Below are positions 11,572-23,599 of a stretch of DNA of 64,000 nucleotides, piece by piece. The notes under the pieces were generated by a model. The model was not told the origin of the DNA and did not search any database. It worked only from the letters and a program-made list of their open reading frames with translations. The translations under genes were made by a program, and so were the position numbers. Source of the DNA: Paracentrotus lividus (Eukaryota; Echinodermata; Echinoidea; Camarodonta; Echinidae); contig CALNVZ010003426.1 of the NCBI GenBank assembly GCA_940671915.1, positions 36,399,009 to 36,463,008 on the forward strand, in the 5' to 3' direction. The stretch's first letter is position 1. The number at the start of each line of letters is the position of its first letter.

Positions 11572-11849
11572 ACTATGTCGGTAAGTAAAGAAATTTTTAG
11601 GTACAGGAATATATTAGACTAGATGTAAAGCTAACCCTAGTAAGATCGAATAACAGGGGACCAAATAAAACGGATAAATATAAACCGTGCTAAAAGTAAA
11701 CACAAATCGGAGTCCCACACCAAAACTTCGGCGTAGGGCTATGCAGCTAAGTTAGTTGTCCTGTGACCCCTGTGACTAGATCTTGACGAAAAATTTGTCT
11801 TTGTCTTAAGAAGTAGCTAGCCCTGAGGCCTCACGTTAGATTTTATGAA

Positions 11850-12780
11850 CCTTTAAATATTCTAGAACTTCTCAGCTCTAGACTCTAGATCTAGGCCTAG
11901 ATCTAGAGCTAACAGTTAGAGATCTAAAGTTAGACTGAGACTGAGTGATGTCGATAATCTTCTCCCATGACGTCGGACTCTCAGGAGGAGCCAGCCGGCC
12001 GCCCAGCGACATGGGAGGAGACAGTAGGCCCTATCATGACATTGGTCTAATCAAACGTGTGAGTAGGCCTAGGACTAGAGTATAGGAACACTATTAATCG
12101 ATCTAGACCTAGATCTATTTAAGTTAGATTCTAGGCCAAGACCTAAATCTAGTAGATCTAGATCTATTCTATTGACAATGACATCAAAGATGACCCACAA
12201 CGTAGGTCAAGGCCTTCTTGTAGATCTACGCAACCACAATTAACCCCAAGCTGATTATGTCACTGTGTTTTTTGTCGTTTTTTTATTTTAATCTAGACTA
12301 GTCTAACGTTTAATACTAATAGTAGGCCTGAGATTAGATAGATTTAAGCTAACGTTAAGTTAGATCTAGATTTCTAATTTAAGATTTAGATCTAGATCTA
12401 GATCTCTATAAAGTTACAGTTACTTTAATTATAGAACTAGGCCTAAAGTTAGAGTCTAGACTCTATAGTTTATACAGACTCAGATAGACCCCCTCTCAAC
12501 AAAAACAAAGAATGGCATATAACATGTCGCACCCTAGCCTGCTACTATTATAGACCAGTATTACAAGTCTAACGTTAGAGAGGTCTAAAGCATATTAGCC
12601 TACAGTAATAAGATAGGCCTCTAGGCTCTAGCTGTGGCCTAGTTAGGCCTAAGGTAGATTACTTGAAGACTTAAGAGTTTTTTTTTTTTTTTAGACTAGA
12701 GTCTACTATAGTATAGGCCTATAGCCTAGGCCTGGATCTATAGATCTACCTGTAAGTACTATTCTTGCCTTCGATTGTAG
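11850..12780. repeat. CTAG/AGATCT-rich low-complexity block
   Basis: Overlapping words TAGATCTAGATC, CTAGGCCTAGA, TTAGATCT and AGGCCTA recur throughout 930 bp without a fixed period. Composition is very different from the flanks. No coding frame. Confidence 0.7.
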
Positions 12781-14415
12781 ACCTAGACCTATCTAAAGGA
12801 AATCTGACGTTACAATTGAATCAGGATTAACGTTGTCGTTGTAACATAGGTAGACCGACCAATCCCAGCTCCCTTTCAGTAAGAAAAAAGTACCAAATAG
12901 ATCTACCATGCATGTCTTATGGATTTAAACCAGGCCTACCTTGGCTATATTTGAGCATTACAGTTTGTTAAACATTATGATGTTATAGAATCTGTTTGTT
13001 TTTAAATTATTATTTTGTTTATGGGGCTAAAAAATTTGAATATATTTGTAGGGCCAATATACTACTAATAATAGGTCATCCCCTCCGCTATCTACACGGG
13101 GGGGGGGGGGTCGCTATAAAATTGCTTTTTATTTTATATCCGCAGGTGGGTAGACAGTTGCAGATTTGGAGGGCGGGGTTGAGGCAAGTGGACCCAGACC
13201 AAGCCCCCCCCCCCCTTTTTTTTTTTTAAATCCTAAAACCGCAACTAGGAGAATAAATTTTTTTTTGTTTTGTTTTGATGATCAACTGGGCCTACTCAAC
13301 AAACAAATAATACTACCCCTTGTACACCAATAAACCTTTTTGAATGAGTGGAATTTGATGGCTGTTTTAAGGGCCCCTTTATCTCGTATTTTTGTTTTGT
13401 TTCGTTTTTGTTTGTTTTCCTTTTTTTTTCCTGGTTTTGTCTTGTTATCCTTCAAAATTTTGGGTGAAGTGGGAAACCTGCTATGTTGCTTGTCATTTCA
13501 GGTTGCTCTGGATTGTACAAATACTGCAATACAGGAATATTTGACACATAAATGTAATTGATCTGACCCCTCAACAAAGTTAATTTCAAATTAATTGCTT
13601 GTTTTGTTACCATATTGTGATTAACTTCCATGCCATTCAGTTATTGAAACATGAAACATTCATTTCATATTCTGTATGATAATCATATAAAGTTCTATTT
13701 TCTCTTTATTTCTTATTTTGCAGCAAATTGGAACAGCAAGAGATAATGGAAATGCAGCATGTTCAGGCAGATTATTGTAGACCTACAAATGCAATCCATG
13801 GATGAGATTAGACATCTTTGACAAGAGATTATCACAAAGAGAAATAAACATGGTAAATATTTTTTTTTTATTCAATTGGGCAAATAGTTAAAGCTTTGGG
13901 GAAACAGACTTGGCTGTACTTGAATCAAATTTGAGAAAAAAAGTTCTATTTAATGTATTTTTCAAATGCTTTAATGTAGAAATGTAATACTAGTAGTCTA
14001 ATGGTCATTTCATGTCACAGGGGATGATGCAAAGGTTTTTGGCTTGATCCCCGCACCACCATTTATATCATTGTAATTTTACCTACTTTAAAAATAATCT
14101 GAAGATAATTATGTGTACTATTAGGATGTATACATACTCAGTCTGTAAAGTGGTTTCCAGCATGGAAATGAATCTTGATATGGGGAAATAATAAAGTATA
14201 GAGTGTTTCCCGAAAATCGCGATATATAAACAGCAATTATTATTATCATTAGTAAGATCATAATTTGTTGATTTATTATATTGCCCAGAAAAATTATGTT
14301 CCAAATATTAGTATTATTTGTAGGATATAGAATGAATGCAAAAAATAATGAATCTATTAAGAATTATTTATTACCAAACTTAATTGTTTTTCCAAAGTAC
14401 ACTGTCCATCATAAA
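12781..14415. other. Stretch without recognised gene
   Basis: Contains G runs (13,099), a C/T run (13,204-13,227) and poly-T. Two acceptor-like sites on the plus strand are mentioned under 11,278. Nothing else supportable. Confidence 0.4.
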
Positions 14416-14419
14416 ACTG

Positions 14420-15375
14420 AAATATTTTTTCCGCTATAGCGACATGATTTTGCTCTGACTTTAATTTCTTGAATATGTTTGTCCCTGCTTTTACTTTTTG
14501 GGTCCCTGGCTATATCTTGGACAATCTCCCAACCCTTCAAGTGGACCTTTTTCCAAAAAAGTTATGTCAACCCCGTGATGCCCATTTTTGTTATTTTTTC
14601 TCATTTTATGGCCCCTTTTTGTTTTCCCGGCCGATCAAGCCCCCCTCAGTCCTACCCCCAGGAAACGCGACTGAGGTGTACTGTTTTATATTATTCTTTA
14701 AGTTAAATCTATATTTCTGGGGACAGGCTTAGGTCTCTTGTCTAGGTGAAGGGTTGAAATAAAAAACGAGATTGGTGAAAATTCGGAATATTTTATTCCA
14801 TCTTTATGCTGAAAACAAAAGAAATGAAAAACCACCTTAACCCTTAAATAGCATCATTTTACCCTTAAATTTTGTTTAGCCTTGATGACAAGGCTGTATA
14901 TAGTCATTATTGATAATATTCTATTTTGATTTATGTTTGGTTGAGATTTTACAATACAATTTAGGAAATGTAGAAATTTCAAAGGTGTAAAAATGAATAA
15001 AATGAATGTTGAACCCCAATCAAAATAAATTTTGACCCCTCCCCTAGACAAAAGAGTCGAGCCTGTAACCATAAATCTAGAATTATTTTAAAGAACATTA
15101 ACAAATCTCCACCTCAGACGTGTTTCCTTGGGGTAGGACTGAGGGGGCCTTGGTGGGTCGCGTGAACAAAAAGGGGCCCCCAAAATAAGAAAATATGACG
15201 AAAATGGGCATCTTCTGGGGTGACAAACTTTTTTGAAGAAAAATTTCCGGGAAGGGTTGAGGGAACGTCCAAATTTTACCCAGGATCCCAGAAAGTGAAT
15301 GCGGTGACAAACACATTCAAAAAATTAATAACGGAGCAACATAATGTCGCTTGAGCCAGAAAAAAATATTCTACC
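14420..15375. mobile_element. ~950-bp hairpin element
   Basis: The left arm (TTTGTCCCTGC, TCCCTGGCTATATC, AAAAAAGTTATGTCAACCCC, CCCCCTCAGTCCTACCCC) is inverted in the right arm (GGGGTAGGACTGAGGGGG, GGGTGACAAACTTTTTTG, CCAGGATCCCAGAAAG, GACAAACACATTCAA). The arms are about 280 bp and the loop about 400 bp. No transposase frame. Confidence 0.75.
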
Positions 15376-15379
15376 TTTA

Positions 15380-15706
15380 TGACAAACAGTGTACATTTTA
15401 TATCGATTCATGTTTTGTTTTTGTTTTTGTTTTTTTAAGGACATGTGCATGAATACTCTTTGCCTGTATTTCTTTTTTCCTTTTAGGACCTTTATGTAAC
15501 TCTGGACAACAATATAGATGGAGGAGAGAGAACAACTCGGGATGAACAGGAACCCGCAGAGGCCTCAAGAGGAGGAAGACGATGCAGCCCACCTTTTTGT
15601 AGACATACAATAACCATGACGATTTAAACGATAAGCCCCCCCCCCCCCCCCAATTCACAACCCTCCGCAGCCCTTTACCAGCCATCAATTTTTTTTTTTT
15701 AAGCAA

Positions 15707-15737
<31 letters not shown>

Positions 15738-17350
15738 CCGTTCCACCTGCTTTCAATATCAAAACAGGCAAATTTCACCCACCCCAACCTATTTTGTCCA
15801 TTGCTCTCATCTTGCCTACCCCCCCCCTAACAGAAAAAGCAAGAATTCTAAATATCGCATCTATAATTTAATAGACTGAAAATACTAGCGTCCACACTGT
15901 CACATATTTTTATTCTTGTATCAATAAATGTTAATTGCTTCAAGGGATTCCAACCTTTGTTTGAATTAAAATCACGGATTAATCTAATTAAGACATAAGG
16001 ATCAGTAGAAAAGAAAATAAATTAAATACTCTTTATCTGTTTCTAGAGCTGAACAGTGCAAATTCTTATAGTCATAATTTGATGAAGATGAAAATTTATT
16101 GACTATACATACAACTTTTTGAATAAGGCATTTCACATGCGGTTACAAAAATGTTTTCAAATGTGAATAAGGATATAATTTATATCCTTTGGATTAGACA
16201 AATGAGTTTTTAGTTTTGTTTTAGATTGATGGCTGGTTATCTGTACCTTGTAATTCTAATACAGCTAGTTCTCAGATGAACATGATGACATTTGTTATAT
16301 GTGTTGTTTTTTTGATTAAGAATTTAATGTTTTCTGTTTAATTTCTCACTTAAGTTAATCCATTTAAATTCATTTTGACAAGACTTCTCATCTTTCTAAT
16401 TATCAGCCTCCAAATCAGACTGTTCAGAATTACTTCTCTTATCCCATTCACTGTTAAGATCTCTTAATTGCCGCTTTAGCCAGTTTTTGTTTGACTGTTA
16501 ATATTTTTTTTTTTCTTTTTTAAGGGTGACGTACCAAAAAAATGTATATACAAGTTGTTCAATTTCAATTAAGCCCTGTCAAAAAAACTTTTGGCAATTG
16601 GCAAAGGTGTACTATTGTGTTGACATGCATCTTTCATTTCTTATTTTCAATCATACGGTATTAATTGGGTTTATACTCTTAAAATTAGGACTGTGTGATG
16701 TTATTCTATATCTAATCATACTTATGGATAAGTCCTGTCTATATATTTTTTTCTACTGATCTATTATTCAAAGAAGGATAATGAAAACATTACATGTTAT
16801 CGACCTTAAACACGTTTTAGAGTATTGTATAATCTACATTGCAGTCAAAGAACAAGTTATACAAAAATGGACTAGACTGACGTGTAGCCTATTATTATGC
16901 AAAATATGATGATTACAAGAATGTTAAACATTTTGTTTTTTAATTAAAAGACATGATGCTATTCATATTCCTGTAATAAATAAAGAACATGAATGTTCAT
17001 TTTCAATGTTATGCATAGTAGTGTTTCAAATCATTGTTCCTAGCTTAATATTTCCAAAGATGAGTGGAATATGTTATGATTTTTATTTTTGTGTTGATTA
17101 AATTGCTGAATAGGCGCTATACCAAAAAGCAGCAAAGATATTTTCAAAATTTAAGATTTGTTTAAATTTCAGGTTGCCTGTCCGATAATGGACGATCTTT
17201 TATATGACGTGGATAATACCGACCAAATCTGAATGCGAGAGATTGTGGAAAGCATGTTGCATTAGAGAATGATGTTATCAATCTTGGTTTTCTACTAGAA
17301 AACCGACACATGACCATAATAATATATACAAGTTAGCATTAGAAGAAAAA
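15380..17350. other. Stretch without recognised gene
   Basis: AT-rich, with a C run at 15,636, a T run at 15,706-15,732 and several T runs. No exon of the minus-strand gene was found. Confidence 0.4.
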
Positions 17351-17356
17351 CATAAT

Positions 17357-17530
17357 AGGAGAGAGAAGGAGAAAGAGAGTGATAGAGTAGTATCAGATAG
17401 AGATAGATAGATAGACAGAGATGGTGAGAGAGAGAGAGAGCGGGGGGGGGGTGGGAGGAGAAGCAGAAAAGAGATTGAGCGAAAAGAGAAGCAGAAATTG
17501 ACAATGATGAAGACTGAAGAGACTGTTGAT
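17357..17530. repeat. GA-rich low-complexity tract
   Basis: GAGAGA, GATAGATAGATA and GGGGGGGGG runs. Any reading frame here is compositional. Confidence 0.85.
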
Positions 17531-18184
17531 CCAATAATGTTCTAAAAAAAGAGTACCGTGAGTCAGCAAATCAATGTACTACCACACTTGCAAGGTGGGG
17601 CAGTATAAATCGGAGGGGGGGGGGAGCATGTCCACCCCCAACATTTTTTCAACCGCCACACATAAAATCAATACTGAAAAAGCCCCCCCCCCCTGTTACC
17701 TGGGAAAGGACCCTTGTAATGCCTAAAAGAAACCTTTTAACCGTCTTTAAAATCCCACTGACAAATTAATTGAAAATGATGCACTTGATACTAAGAAATA
17801 CCGGTTTTTCTTCACAAGGCCCCTTATTTCTTTTTAAATTAAAAAAATTCTACGCGGACGCCATGCGAAAACCAAAAAAGTCAACCCGCAAATGAAGCAA
17901 ATGCAGGAAAATAAGGGGCTTCAAACACAATACCCCCCCCCCCTGCTGAAGACAATATTCTGACAGAATGTTGGAGAGCAAGTTGACATAATGTTGGGGG
18001 GGGGGGCTTAGGGCTATCCACTAAAACTCAATTAAATCTAATGTCATGTCATGGCATAAATCAGACTAAACCTGTTTTTCATTTATTTCGTTTTAGACAT
18101 ATAGAGGTACTATTTCGATCTTTTACCTATCAAACTGTTCATTTTCATCCGTCTGGCAAGAGAATTACAAGCCTGTAGACCTAC

Positions 18185-18475
18185 CCATTATATTTAACTC
18201 AAGAAAAATGACACAAATGAGCATAGTGGGGGTGGGGGGGGGGGGNNNNNNNNNNNNNNNNNNNNNNNNNNNNNNNNNNNNNNNNNNNNNNNNNNNNNNN
18301 NNNNNNNNNNNNNNNNNNNNNNNNNNNCCTAAAATCCCAGCAAGGTTTGGGGGAACGTCCAAGATATAACCAGGGTCCCGAAAAAGTGAAAGCGGGGACG
18401 AACACATTCAAGAAATTTAGCCGAGCAAAATGATGTTGCTGGAGCTAAATATAAATATTCCACCTCTAATAGTTC
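18185..18475. mobile_element. Single arm of the 14.4-15.4 kb hairpin family, gapped
   Basis: GGGGGAACGTCCAAGATATA, CCAGGGTCCCGAAAAAGTG and GGACGAACACATTCAAGAAA match the right arm at 15.25-15.33 kb. The other part is lost in the N gap. Confidence 0.65.
18246..18327. other. Assembly gap, 82 N
   Basis: Run of N directly after a G homopolymer (18,221-18,245), inside a repeat, which probably caused the break. Confidence 0.99.
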
Positions 18476-18727
18476 TTCTAGGTGACTTCATTTTATAAAC
18501 AGATTACCTTCCCTTTTGTCAATGCAGTCATTTTGATGAATACACAAGGGGGTTTCAAATTAATTTCCCTGCACGACAATCTCACCATCAAAATCGACTT
18601 CGCCACCGACTTTTTAGGCAATGTCGTGCTTTGTGTGAACAGGATTTTGAGTGTGTCGTGCACGTCGTGTCGCTCTGTCGTGTCGTTTGTCGTTTGTCGT
18701 GTTTGGTGTGCAGAGGCCTTAACTTAC

Positions 18728-18841
18728 AACTTTGTCCAAATACAAATAACTCTTTGTCAGTGAGGTTAGTTGCCAAAGAATCCTCGAGAGTCGTGCCATT
18801 TCTCAGCAAGAAATCATCAGAACTGTCCCCGTTCATGTGAC
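18728..18841 (-). CDS. Exon: VWD C-terminal region
   Basis: 38 codons, phase 1 to 1, with acceptor GTTGTACAG and donor GTAAGT. After the GLLG junction it reads HMNGDSSDDFLLRNGTTL, then NLTDKELFVFGQS. The acidic NGDSSDDF loop and the F-G-Q-S end match the region after GLLG in MUC4-like proteins, where FG-x-S/T-W follows. The tryptophan is completed by the next exon (T plus GG). One end of a putative transposon (AGGCCTCTGCA) begins directly beyond the donor. Confidence 0.88.
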
Positions 18842-19081
18842 CTGTACAACAAAAAATGCAAACGAAAAAAAAGAAGAAGAAAAAAAAAATTACCCTACAA
18901 TAATATCATGTACCCCGAATCACTGATTAAATGAAAGATTCAGTCCAACACAGAATCCAAAACGTAACCCCCTAAAATTATCAGTAGACAAGACCTTCAA
19001 CTTCAACTCTTCCTCCTTCTTTCTAAAGTTATAACGGTTGATTTGGCATTGAAGTAATAAACTTTTCAAAACAGATCGTAC

Positions 19082-19285
19082 CTAGTAGTCCTCTTCCAGT
19101 TCCATTATCAGCATATTCAGGTGGTGCTTCAACTGAGATGTCAAGTATTCCGTTCAGGAAGGTCACTGTAAAGGATGTGCTAGGGAAATCCCCTACTTGG
19201 AAAAAGACGTCGACCTTGATTTCTTCCGCTGTGCTGCCGTTCACGTAAGCGATTTCAAAAGTACTATCTGTGGAATCATAGCCAT
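19082..19285 (-). CDS. Exon: VWD domain, third part ending GLLG
   Basis: 68 codons, phase 1 to 1, with acceptor GTTTCAG and donor GTACGA. It starts DGYDSTDSTFEIAYVNGS, continues FPSTSFTVTFLNGILDISVE and APPEYADN, and ends GRGLLG. The GLLG motif marks the end of VWD domains, where 'GLLG-N' precedes a short acidic loop. It joins HMNGDSSDDF of the next exon, as expected. Confidence 0.9.
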
Positions 19286-20549
19286 CTGAAACATTAAAGT
19301 GAGAAACGTGGAGAATGTGTTTATCAATCAATACTGGAGATAATATTTCATACATCTACCATTGACGTAACTTTTTTACGTCCATGCATCTACTTCATGT
19401 TTGTGTTAAACGTATACTCCTGGTGAGACTTTTACATGATCATGTGCATTTTTGAGAACTGGCAAATTTAATTAAATGATAGCACTTTATTAAGATAATT
19501 CAATACAGTGCGAGTACAAAAAGGGAATTCATTTTTAGAGGGGCTCTATTACAAGTTTAACTAATTGGACTGTTTTTATATCACATAAGACGTACTCGTA
19601 TATCTTTGCAATGATACCTTTCTTGAAGTATACACTCATCCGCAAATATTGTAACAAAGCTAAAATACTTTCAGTTCTCTAATTTACAAGTCGTATGTGT
19701 TGTTATGTTTTGGTCAGAACGAATTGTTGACAATTTTGGAGACAAAAGAACAAAGACTCAAAAATGAAAGGTTGGGTGGTGATTATCAGTGAATAAGATC
19801 ATAGAAAAATTAGTTGTTTTTGGAAGAAATTTAAAATATGTTTCGTTTATACCTTCTTGCTAAAAAATACTCGACCAAATATACCAGTACAATGGCATAT
19901 AATAAAAGTCAACACAGGAAGTTTCGATGAGGTTTCGAATCAGAGGTCGTAATGATAAAGCAAAATATAATAAAATTACGGAAAATTGCTGCAGTGAATT
20001 GTTGTATATTTACTACAAGATAAAGGCTTCATATTGATAAGTTGGTGTAACAAAGTTGCGTTAGGCCTTAACCATTTCTGCACATAGGACTTAATTTTCC
20101 TTGGCAACGGCAACATAAATTTATCTTATCATGGTGCTGGTGTTATAACTTGCCATTGTATTGGTATCTTTTGGCGATTAAACTAATATTATATGTAACC
20201 AAATTCTAAAAGAATACAAATATAAATAAAATGAGATTTGTTTGTGTTGGCAATCGGGAATGGGGATGGGGCATTCACGAAACAAATACCTGTTGTTTTT
20301 GCATTACTTTTTCTCTTCAAGAGGGGATGGAATTTGAGGAGATTTTTTTTTTTTCCTCGGTGACGAATGTAAAGAAGTAACAATGTAATTACACTCTGAC
20401 AATTTGATATATATATAGCAAAAAAGTTTTTATACACAACACATCTCATTATAACTAGGCACAACAAAGACATAACAAAGACAATTATATTTCACCACTA
20501 AGAGACATTATTCTGATTCCAAAATCGAGTATCAATAATTATTCTTTAC
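19286..20549 (-). other. Intron between VWD exons
   Basis: AT-rich; no element with clear ends. A TA-rich stretch lies near 20,407-20,420. Confidence 0.65.
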
Positions 20550-20637
20550 CATCCTTTAAAGTAAGCACATCCAAACTTTCAGTCTTATTTATCTTAATTC
20601 CTATTTCAGTTCTGTTTTCATCCAGCATGAATTCCAC
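20550..20637 (-). CDS. Exon: VWD domain, second part
   Basis: 88 bp, phase 0 to 1, with acceptor CTGCCACAG and donor GTAAAG. The translation is VEFMLDENRTEIGIKINK followed by ESLDVLTLKD. It is too short for a confident stand-alone domain call. Its phases match both neighbours, and the alternating hydrophobic strands suit the central beta region of VWD. Because the duplicated contig overlap lies between this exon and the GDPH exon, the real intron is about 4.8 kb shorter than it looks. Confidence 0.8.
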
Positions 20638-21189
20638 CTGTGGCAGGTATAAAAACATTTAAAGACATACAAATTTCACATTGTTATTGATTACACGCAT
20701 TACAATTTACAAATGCATTACTTCTATTATAACAAAATGGAAAAAAACAACAACATTGAAATAGATATCATAAAGAAGTTTTTGTTTTTATTGATGTGAT
20801 CAATATCATGAATGCAGTGTAATTATTATTATGATTAATATTATTATCATCATTTTCTAAATATTGTTGAGATTGGTATCGTGACTAGTACTGCTCGCAT
20901 TTTTGGGGGAGTAGTTTAAGATGATCTGACAGCTTGTTAAAAAAAAGGGGGAAAAAATATGCAAAATGTGCTAACAAATTTACCACATTCAGGTCATTAA
21001 AAAGTAAAATTTCGGCTCGCCCTTATCGCTCGCAAAGCTCCAATTTCCAAATAAACCCCCATAAAAAGTGTTAGTACCAATAGTCTGTAAGATAAGGACC
21101 AAAAAATGGCCTAGTTGTACACTTTCGGCAGAAAGTGTGAAATTTGGCACATAGGGGTATTTTGGGGCGCTGATTTCAAAAATTGCCGG

Positions 21190-22400
21190 CCCTAAGCGAT
21201 CCGACCACTCGAACGGCGGCCATTTTGAAATCCAAGATGGCCGCCGTGAAAAAACCATTGAAACTGACTTACTTAAGTTCTAAATGACATATGGTACTAA
21301 AATTTGGTACACAATAGTATTTTGACATCCTGAATTCGAATATTGCCTGCCCCAGTCGATTCACCCACTCAGTCGGCCGCCATCTTGAATTCCAAGATGG
21401 CCGCCATGAAAATCATTGATATGCCTAACATGAGTTCTAATTGACACTTGGCACTGAAATTTGGTACACAATGGTATTTTGACATCCTGAATTCAAATAT
21501 TGCCGGCCCCAACCTGTCCGAACACTCTGTTGGCCGCCATCTTGAATTCCAAAATGGCCACCATTTAAATCATGGAATATGCCTAACTTGAGTTATAAGT
21601 GACATATGGCACTCAAATTTGGTACACTAAGGTATTTTGACATTCTAAGTTCAAATATTGCCGGCCCCAATGGATTCGTCCACTCTGTCGGCCGCCATCT
21701 TGAATTCCAAGATGGCCGCCATGAAAATCAATGACATGCCTTACTTGAGTTATAAATGACATGTGGCACTCAAATTTGGTACACAGTGGTATTTTGATAT
21801 TCTGAGTTGAAATATTGCCGGCCCCAATCGATTCAACCACTCTGTCGGCCGCCATCTTGAATTCCAAGATGGCCGCAATGAAAATCATTGATATGCCTAA
21901 CTTGAGTTATAAATTACATATGGCACTCAAAAATTTGATACACAATGGTATTTTGACATTATCAGTTCAAATATCACTGGCACCGATCGATTTGACAACT
22001 CAGTCGGCCGCCATCTTGATTTCCAAGATGGCCGCCATGAAAATCAATGATATCCCTCACTTGAGTTATAAATGACATATGGCACTCAAATTTGGTACAC
22101 AATGGTATTTTGACACCCTGAATTCAAATATTACCAGCCCCAACCGATCCGACCACTCGGTTGGCCGCCATCTTGAATTCCAAAATGGCCGCCATTGAAA
22201 CCATGGAACATGGCTAACTTGAGTTATTAATTACATGTGGTATTGAAATTTGGTACAATATGGTATTTTGATACTTTGAATTTAGATACTATCTGCATAA
22301 GAAATCTGACCACTTGGTCGGCCGCCATCTTGAATTCCAAAATGGCCGCCATTAAAATCATTGAAAATGCATTATTTGAGTTGTAAATGACAGGTCACAC
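21190..22400. repeat. Left foldback array, ~157-bp units
   Basis: Eight units, spaced ~157 bp, each with GGCCGCCATCTTGAATTCC and then AAGATGGCCGCC. Between these lie TTTGGTACACAATGGTATTT and ATTGCCGGCCCCAA. Units are moderately diverged. Confidence 0.9.
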
Positions 22401-23590
22401 TGACATTTGACGGAGACGTCATCATTAACAACTCATATCAGGCTCTACAGATTTTCAATATTGCAATTGCTGCTTTAAAATGACGGCCAATGTTATATTC
22501 ACAGTCATGTTTAAAATCAAGATGTAGGCTCATCTGAAATTAGCATGTCAGTTTACCTTCATGTAGGCAAGTATCAGCCCCTCCAACCATTTCAAACTAA
22601 AGGTAGCTATAGGCCACTCATGATTTTTCTTCTTCTCCATACGATAAGCAATCTATTCCAACTTTTTTTACTATGGAGTTGTACTCTGTAGTGGGTAAAA
22701 TATTACCAAAAAGATCGTATTACCCAATATCTGGTTGAAGGCAAAGCCAGCACTGAGGTGTGCAACCACCTTAAATGTGTCCTTCGGCCATTACTTTTGT
22801 TTGTCTTTGTTTAAAAATTACACATTTTTATCTTGATATCCGTCTGTTTAGTAATCAGATCAATTAGGCTCAACAGTTTAAGTTAAGGATAGTAGTAGGA
22901 TGAGACAAGGTTGGAAATAAAAAACACAAAAAAACATGAGTTTATTACAATTTACGAGACCATGACTCACTAGCAACACAGAAAATGACTAAATGAAGGG
23001 ATATGAAGAGGTATATGGACACTTAAGAATTTTCTTTAAAAAGAATGCCCAAGAGGGTGCTCAACATCAACTGGATACAGCAGATATCTAACAAGACACT
23101 GAATGGAAAGCTCCATAAAGTAGGTAGAATATATTAAAAAAGTTAGCAGCTTGTTGGTTATGGCCTCGGGCGAAGATGACCAGGATGCCATTAAATAGAA
23201 CTTGTTCCTTTTAAACGTAACTTTGCCTTCAACGGTAACTTTCATAAAATCCTGGATTTTAAAGTGAGAGCGAACTGATCAACAGTACACTCACATTGAC
23301 TCTGTGTTATAAATAGCTATAAGACTACACTGCTCAGGATGTTGCATTATGGGTTAGGAATCAGGGCAGAATTGAGTAGTTGATTACTTGAGGTGGTGCT
23401 ATACAACCCTGCTAGTTCATACTGGCTGTAAATGACCGTTGTGATAATGTTAACATGGTTATACCATTGGTGGCATTAACAATTCAAGCTGGCGGAAGAC
23501 TATGTGGTCTAATAATGAAAATGACAGTATTTGTATTCAGGACGATAAGGTAGAATTTTTCACAAAAATAAATTCCAAAGGACAATTAGA
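22401..23590. other. Central region of the foldback element
   Basis: Unique AT-rich sequence between the inverted arrays. The longest frames (about 70 codons) show no domain. This is where an autonomous copy would carry its enzyme; none is seen. Confidence 0.5.
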
Positions 23591-23599
23591 ACTCAAATA

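Larger units (their letters stand above)
11147..18720. mobile_element. Candidate 7.6-kb transposon with AGGCCTCTGCA termini
   Basis: AGGCCTCTGCA near 11,150 and TGCAGAGGCCT at about 18,710-18,720 are inverted. Inside both, CAAACACGAAAACGA-like and ACGACA-rich sequence continues the inverted similarity for ~60 bp. Both ends are flanked by TAA, the kind of 3-bp target site that PIF/Harbinger elements use. No transposase is visible: the only leader-like frame is 97 codons at 11,278-11,571, followed by a GTAAGT. The two ends could instead belong to separate small elements. Confidence 0.4.
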
